A program made the position numbers and the translations under genes. The notes beneath the pieces were generated by a model. That model saw only the letters and a list, made by a program, of their open reading frames with translations. It was not told the DNA's origin and did no database searches. This document shows, piece after piece, positions 4,367 through 6,960 of a stretch of DNA of 6,960 bases. Each line of letters opens with the position of its first letter. Position 1 is the stretch's first letter. The DNA is taken from contig DKQZ01000039.1 of assembly GCA_002471975.1 (NCBI GenBank), forward strand, positions 1 to 6,960, read 5' to 3'. This DNA comes from Dialister sp. UBA7295 (lineage in GTDB: Bacteria > Bacillota > Negativicutes > Veillonellales > Dialisteraceae).

Positions 4367-5413
4367 TCACTCCGGATTCAGCAATTCCCCCACCAGCTCA
4401 TCCAGAGCCTCCTCGAAATTCCCATCTTCTTCGCCTCTCCGTTTCCCGTAGGAGTGCCGTTTTTTCCTTTTCTTCACCCCTTTATCGAGGCTGGAAAGTT
4501 CATATCTCCATCCGTCCTGATGCATGGCGTGGGCCCGTTTGGCGAGGACCATGGAAGCGAGGCCGAAATCCTGGGTAATGACGATATCCCCGGGACGGCA
4601 GTCTCCCACGATGGCCCAGTCCGCGGAATTTGCCCCGCGGGGAACCCGGATGATCCGGCTGTAGGACGATTCCATTTCCCTCGAATCATCGCAGTAAATG
4701 AAACAGGAAATCCCATAGGCAGCGGCGATCCGCTCCGTTTCCCGAATCACGGGGCAGGCATCGCCGTCAATGAGGATGCGGAAGGAAATATGTCCTGATT
4801 TCTTCTCCCTCACCGGCAGGCCGCCGGAAAGGGACGCCTTTCCCGATTTCCACAAGGAAATAAATTCCGTGAGCTTTTCCTCCTCCACCGGCCAGATTTC
4901 CTTCCCCTCATACTCCAGCCGATCCTCCATCCGTCTCCAGAGCATATGGAAAATATCCCGCCACCGGGGCCTGTCCCTGGCCGGAATGGTCTTCGGGTAC
5001 TCCGCCAGGAAACGCTCGAATTCCATTTCCCACTCATCATACGCCCGGGAACGCATGACCTTCTCCACATAGGTCCCGATTTCCTCATACACCTCCGGAT
5101 GCTCCTCCAGGAAATCACGGGTACTCATCATGAGCGGCTCCGTCCGGTAAGGCTCCGGATTTTCCGAGTAATCGTGGCCCGTAAGGAAATGAAAAAGAGC
5201 CCCCGCGAAAAGCCTCTCCTCCTCCGACGAAAACCAGCCCATTTCAAGACAGCGGAAATTGCCCACGTCATACAGCGGAAATCCCGAGAGTTTCTCTATT
5301 TCCACCATTTCCACAGGAAATACTTCCCCCGTCAGAAGCCCCTTCGCCCGGGCAAAGAGGACTCCATCCCTTTCAATGAGGAAATAATGATCATTCACCT
5401 GACATACATGCAA
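4367..5413 (-). CDS. DUF188 (YaiI/YqxD) domain protein with a long N-terminal extension
   Basis: From the TTG start this is 348 residues; the usual DUF188 protein has about 150. Residues 210-348 form the DUF188 (UPF0178) domain of the PIN/NYN-like nuclease fold, with ILIDGDACPV near 213-222 (acidic pair D216, D218), NSADWAIV near 262-269, GDIVITQDFGLASMVLAKRA near 275-294 with D282, then a basic KKRKKR stretch and a final helix as in relatives. The family function is unknown; RNA processing is inferred from the fold. Residues 1-209 are unrecognised, acidic and rich in Trp, Tyr and Glu, with no signal peptide or membrane span. Start: GTG at 5422 overlaps the AGGAGG itself, while TTG at 5413 is eight bases downstream of it, so TTG is preferred. 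The gene is monocistronic, with its own promoter and terminator. I am sure of the C-terminal domain, not of the function. Confidence 0.87.
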   Translation of the reverse strand: MHVCQVNDHYFLIERDGVLFARAKGLLTGEVFPVEMVEIEKLSGFPLYDVGNFRCLEMGWFSSEEERLFAGALFHFLTGHDYSENPEPYRTEPLMMSTRDFLEEHPEVYEEIGTYVEKVMRSRAYDEWEMEFERFLAEYPKTIPARDRPRWRDIFHMLWRRMEDRLEYEGKEIWPVEEEKLTEFISLWKSGKASLSGGLPVREKKSGHISFRILIDGDACPVIRETERIAAAYGISCFIYCDDSREMESSYSRIIRVPRGANSADWAIVGDCRPGDIVITQDFGLASMVLAKRAHAMHQDGWRYELSSLDKGVKKRKKRHSYGKRRGEEDGNFEEALDELVGELLNPE

Positions 5414-5436
5414 TAAGAACACCTCCTTTGGCTATC

Positions 5437-5445
5437 ATTTTAGCA
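5437..5445 (-). promoter_or_regulatory. Extended -10 promoter of the DUF188 fusion gene
   Basis: Minus-strand TGCTAAAAT (5445-5437) fits an extended -10. Transcription would start near 5430, only a few bases before AGGAGG (5427-5422), giving a leader of about 17 bases to the TTG start. No good -35 is seen. Confidence 0.6.
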
Positions 5446-5480
5446 CAGAGAAAAAGGACGTGTAGTCCATCAGGTCTGAA

Positions 5481-5508
5481 AGTTAGCAATTCTCAGTTAT
5501 CAGTTCCC
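5481..5508 (+). repeat. Heptad array, AGTTATC type, left arm
   Basis: Four 7-base units: AGTTAGC, AATTCTC, AGTTATC, AGTTCCC. It is inverted relative to the array at 5610-5641; TCAGTTATCAGTTC (5493-5506) is perfectly complementary to 5623-5636. Confidence 0.75.
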
Positions 5509-5527
5509 GGAGAAACCGGCCAACCGG

Positions 5528-5559
5528 ATCATAAAGACAGGGAATCTTATCTTTATGAT
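5528..5559. repeat. Perfect 10-bp inverted repeat
   Basis: ATCATAAAGA (5528-5537) and TCTTTATGAT (5550-5559) with a 12-base loop. There is no T-run beside it, so it is not an obvious terminator. It lies between the two opposed heptad arrays. Confidence 0.6.
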
Positions 5560-5570
5560 GATCTCAAATA

Positions 5571-5604
5571 TAAAAAGGTCCGCTTCCAACTTTTGATGCG
5601 GACC
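5571..5604 (-). terminator. Minus-strand terminator hairpin
   Basis: On the minus strand GGTCCGC (5604-5598) pairs with GCGGACC (5583-5577) and is followed by TTTTTA. No minus-strand gene directly upstream is visible. It could insulate the DUF188 gene promoter from read-through. Confidence 0.6.
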
Positions 5605-5609
5605 TCATT

Positions 5610-5641
5610 CACTGAGAACTGCGAACTGATAACTGATAACT
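5610..5641 (-). repeat. Heptad array, AGTTATC type, right arm
   Basis: On the + strand, CACT is followed by GAGAACT, GCGAACT, GATAACT, GATAACT. The last unit ends one base before the -35 hexamer of the HD-domain gene. Confidence 0.75.
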
Positions 5642-5670
5642 TTTACTCCCAAGCCTCCTGCTTTTATAAT
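5642..5670 (+). promoter_or_regulatory. Sigma-70-type promoter of the HD-domain gene
   Basis: A perfect -10 TATAAT (5665-5670) lies 17 bases after TTTACT (5642-5647), which matches four of six TTGACA positions. The predicted start near 5677 precedes the ribosome site at 5682-5689. Confidence 0.75.
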
Positions 5671-5695
5671 AAGAACAGCTTAAGGAGGTATTACT

Positions 5696-6130
5696 ATGGA
5701 AACATTACTGGAAAAAGCAAAGAGAATCGCAGAAATTTACCACAAAGGGCAGGTGGACAAAGCAGGAAAGCCCTACATGAACCACCTCCGGGCCGTATCA
5801 GACGGAGTCAGAGGCCTGGGTGAAACCTATGCCGTCATCGGCCTGCTTCACGATACGCTGGAAGACACGGACATGACCATCGAAAAACTGCAGACCCTCT
5901 TCGGAGACAAAGTGGCAAATGCCGTCTCCCTCCTCACCCATGATGACAAAATCCCCTACCTGGACTACATCCGGGGAATCAAAAAGAGCGGCAATCCCTA
6001 TGCCATAGAAGTCAAAAAATCAGATTTACGAAATAATATGGACCTCTCCCGCCTGCCCGCCATCACGGAAAAAGACAGGAAACGGCTGAAGAAATACCAA
6101 AAAGCCTATGAGATTCTGTGTGAGAAATAA
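5696..6130 (+). CDS. Small HD-domain phosphohydrolase, RelA/SpoT-hydrolase (Mesh1) type
   Basis: A soluble cytoplasmic protein of 144 residues that keeps the metal-dependent hydrolase half of RelA/SpoT enzymes and lacks a synthetase domain. Visible elements: GKPYMNHL with His30, LLHDTLEDTD with His52-Asp53 and the conserved EDTD, FGDKVANAVSLLTHDD, and KKSDLRNNMDLSRL with Asp110; together the four HD metal ligands H, HD and D. The ending (TEKDRKRLKKYQKAYEIL) is typical of this small stand-alone family. Such proteins are often labelled GTP pyrophosphokinase, but with no synthetase domain hydrolysis of (p)ppGpp or another nucleotide is more likely; the substrate is inferred. The start is fixed by AAGGAGGT (5682-5689), six bases before ATG. 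It is a single gene with its own strong promoter. Heptad repeats begin just after its stop, and the next + strand terminator is about 440 bp away. Confidence 0.9.
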   Translation: METLLEKAKRIAEIYHKGQVDKAGKPYMNHLRAVSDGVRGLGETYAVIGLLHDTLEDTDMTIEKLQTLFGDKVANAVSLLTHDDKIPYLDYIRGIKKSGNPYAIEVKKSDLRNNMDLSRLPAITEKDRKRLKKYQKAYEILCEK

Positions 6131-6133
6131 GCG

Positions 6134-6168
6134 GTTAGTTGTTAGCCGTTAGCCGTTAGCCGTTAGTT
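6134..6168 (+). repeat. Heptad array, GTTAGCC type
   Basis: Five perfect-phase 7-base units: GTTAGTT, GTTAGCC three times, GTTAGTT. It begins three bases after the HD-domain gene stop codon. The same GTTAGCC unit appears after the znuA-like gene at 3289-3299. Confidence 0.85.
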
Positions 6169-6256
6169 TTTGATTCTCATGGCAGCCGCGAGAAAAAGCT
6201 TAACGAAATTCTAATGATACAAAATGCACTTTTTTTCTACTATATCTATAGAAGGC
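6169..6256. other. AT-rich spacer with no recognised feature
   Basis: A weak A-tract/T-tract pairing (around 6189-6198 with 6228-6239) is the only structure seen. It is not a convincing terminator, and I see no gene or promoter here. Confidence 0.5.
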
Positions 6257-6306
6257 AAAAAGAGCGAGGCCTCGGACCGAGGTCCCCTGCGATTCGCTGA
6301 GCGCTC
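6257..6306 (-). terminator. Probable minus-strand terminator with branched stem
   Basis: Minus-strand GAGCG (6306-6302) pairs with CGCTC (6266-6262), enclosing CCTCG-GTC-CGAGG (6282-6270), and is followed by TTTTT (6261-6257). It stands just after the possible gene remnant ending at 6313. Confidence 0.5.
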
Positions 6307-6312
6307 AAAAAT

Positions 6313-6402
6313 TTAATGCGGATCGGGATCAAAGTCCACGTGCCCTTCAAGCTTTCCATCCTCGAGGAATTCATATTTCCAAAGTCGTAAAAAACAAAAC
6401 AA
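6313..6402 (-). pseudogene. Possible 3' remnant of an unrecognised gene
   Basis: The last 25 or so codons of a minus-strand frame read LRLWKYEFLEDGKLEGHVDF then DPDPH and a stop. The composition looks like a real soluble protein C-terminus, and a terminator follows seven bases later. Upstream the frame turns Gly/Ser/Cys-rich and does not look coding. The candidate TTG at 6402 is only two bases from a GGGAGG, too close for a normal ribosome site. I cannot name a family. A degraded gene or a very small protein are both possible, as is chance. Confidence 0.25.
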
Positions 6403-6567
6403 GTCCTCCCCCCTCAAAAGGAAATGGGAAAACGAACAACCGGCCCCTCCGCGCCCCTTACTGTTACTCACAAAGCATTGCGCTTCCGCTGATAAGTCAT
6501 GATCCGGAACTCCGGGATCTCGGATATTCTCCATTCCAAACTTACGGGAGGACTTCTTTTCGTGCCC

Positions 6568-6603
6568 AAAGCCGCCAGTCGCCACATGCCAGGCGGCTTT
6601 TTT
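6568..6603 (+). terminator. Rho-independent terminator on the + strand with no gene directly before it
   Basis: AAAGCCGCC (6568-6576) pairs perfectly with GGCGGCTTT (6592-6600) across a 15-base loop, ending in TTTTTT (6598-6603). The nearest + strand gene stops at 6130, so the HD-domain transcript may have a long 3' tail, or an unseen RNA may end here. Confidence 0.8.
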
Positions 6604-6608
6604 ATTTC

Positions 6609-6646
6609 CTGTACTATCCATGCAAAGCACATACAAGACCGACTGG
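6609..6646 (+). repeat. Linker motif copy 6
   Basis: CTGTACTATCCATGCAAAGC followed by ACATACAAGACCGACTGG, a full version of the linker that joins the copy 2 form (CACTATCCATGCAAGGC) and the copy 5 form (GAGACTGACTG). Confidence 0.7.
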
Positions 6647-6664
6647 CGAAACCACCCCGGAAAA

Positions 6665-6934
6665 ATGCCTCAAAAGTCCCGCGGACAGGCTTCCCCTCGG
6701 GGAAGCTGGATGCGAAGCAGACTGAAAGGGCAAGAAATGTAATCCCGCCGGCCAAAGGCCGCCAGATAGAAAACCTTCCCTAGATAGGGAAGGTGCCGAA
6801 GGCGGATGGGATGATGAATGTTTCCCTGCACTACAGATGCAAGGCACATTTGAGGAAAACGTAAAGCATGCTGCCGGGCCCCACCCTTTCGAGTGCTGAA
6901 AGGGGGGCCGCGGAGCGGCCGGGTAAGTTCATCT
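6665..6934 (+). repeat. Dispersed repeat R1, copy b (270 bp)
   Basis: Direct repeat of 3491-3766 with the same module order: double hairpin 6688-6731 (CTTCCCC/GGGGAAG, TGC-GAA-GCA), AAA-loop hairpin 6747-6763, double hairpin 6774-6811 (CCTTCCC/GGGAAGG, GCC-GAA-GGC), linker copy 7 (6826-6860), and double hairpin 6874-6925 (CCACCCTTTC/GAAAGGGGGG, GGCCGC-GGA-GCGGCC). It is non-coding. Confidence 0.85.
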
Positions 6935-6942
6935 ATCGTGCC

Positions 6943-6958
6943 AGGCCCATATGGGCCT
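6943..6958. repeat. 16-bp perfect palindrome in linker copy 8
   Basis: AGGCCCATATGGGCCT is its own reverse complement. By position (after GGGTAAGTTCATCT) and sequence it is a linker copy (AGGCACATATGAGACT elsewhere) that has become symmetrical. The window ends two bases later. Confidence 0.7.
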
Positions 6959-6960
6959 GA

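Noticed and set aside
4454..5416. Open frames on the + strand and in another minus frame within the DUF188 gene
   Set aside because: They are shadows of the minus-strand gene, whose DUF188 motifs settle the reading frame.
6200..6603. tmRNA, RNase P RNA or other housekeeping RNA ending at the 6568 terminator
   Set aside because: None of the conserved core sequences of tmRNA, RNase P RNA or SRP RNA were found on either strand.
6499..6847. Open frames across 6499-6847
   Set aside because: They cross the terminator at 6568 and the R1b hairpins; the R1a copy does not keep the frame.

Overview
The window holds five convincing protein genes set in unusually repeat-rich intergenic DNA. Strong AGGAGG ribosome sites, TAAAAT/TATAAT-type promoters and a DUF188 (YqxD-type) protein suggest a Bacillota-type bacterium. 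A Negativicute such as Dialister or Megasphaera is a guess from the general look of the sequence; no marker gene here proves it. No rRNA, tRNA, CRISPR array, transposase or phage gene was seen.

Layout. Bases 1-890 are non-coding and consist of short GC-rich double-hairpin repeats, linker motifs and one copy of a ~235 bp dispersed repeat. Bases 937-3270 are a tight three-gene operon on the + strand (ATPase, membrane permease, lipoprotein binding protein; 8 bp and 4 bp overlaps). It encodes an ABC importer of the zinc/manganese (cluster 9) family, and the binding-protein ligands favour zinc. It ends at a strong terminator (3338-3370). Bases 3400-4366 are again a repeat mosaic. Bases 4367-5413 (- strand) encode an unusually long DUF188 protein: about 210 unrecognised residues fused to a YaiI/YqxD-like PIN-fold domain, with its own promoter and terminator. 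Bases 5696-6130 (+ strand) encode a 144-residue HD-domain phosphohydrolase of the RelA/SpoT hydrolase (Mesh1-like) type behind a near-consensus promoter. Bases 6131-6600 hold a heptad repeat, two terminators and a possible gene remnant. Bases 6605-6960 are a second copy of the repeat mosaic found at 3430-3800.

The most interesting content is the intergenic structure. A family of at least twelve double-hairpin elements, 34-60 bp each, pairs a C-run/G-run hairpin with a second hairpin. The arm sequences of that second hairpin vary while pairing is kept, and its loop is nearly always GAA, GGA, GTA or AAA closed by C-G. These C-GNA-G loops match the known class of exceptionally stable single-stranded-DNA minihairpins. 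The elements are joined by a recurring ~25 bp linker and by heptanucleotide (period-7) arrays that sit next to gene ends, terminators and one promoter. The result is a mosaic of structural repeats, reminiscent of REP/BIME elements or MITEs but with its own architecture. The protein genes look ordinary apart from the DUF188 fusion. The window gives no evidence that they work with the repeats or with each other beyond the transporter operon.
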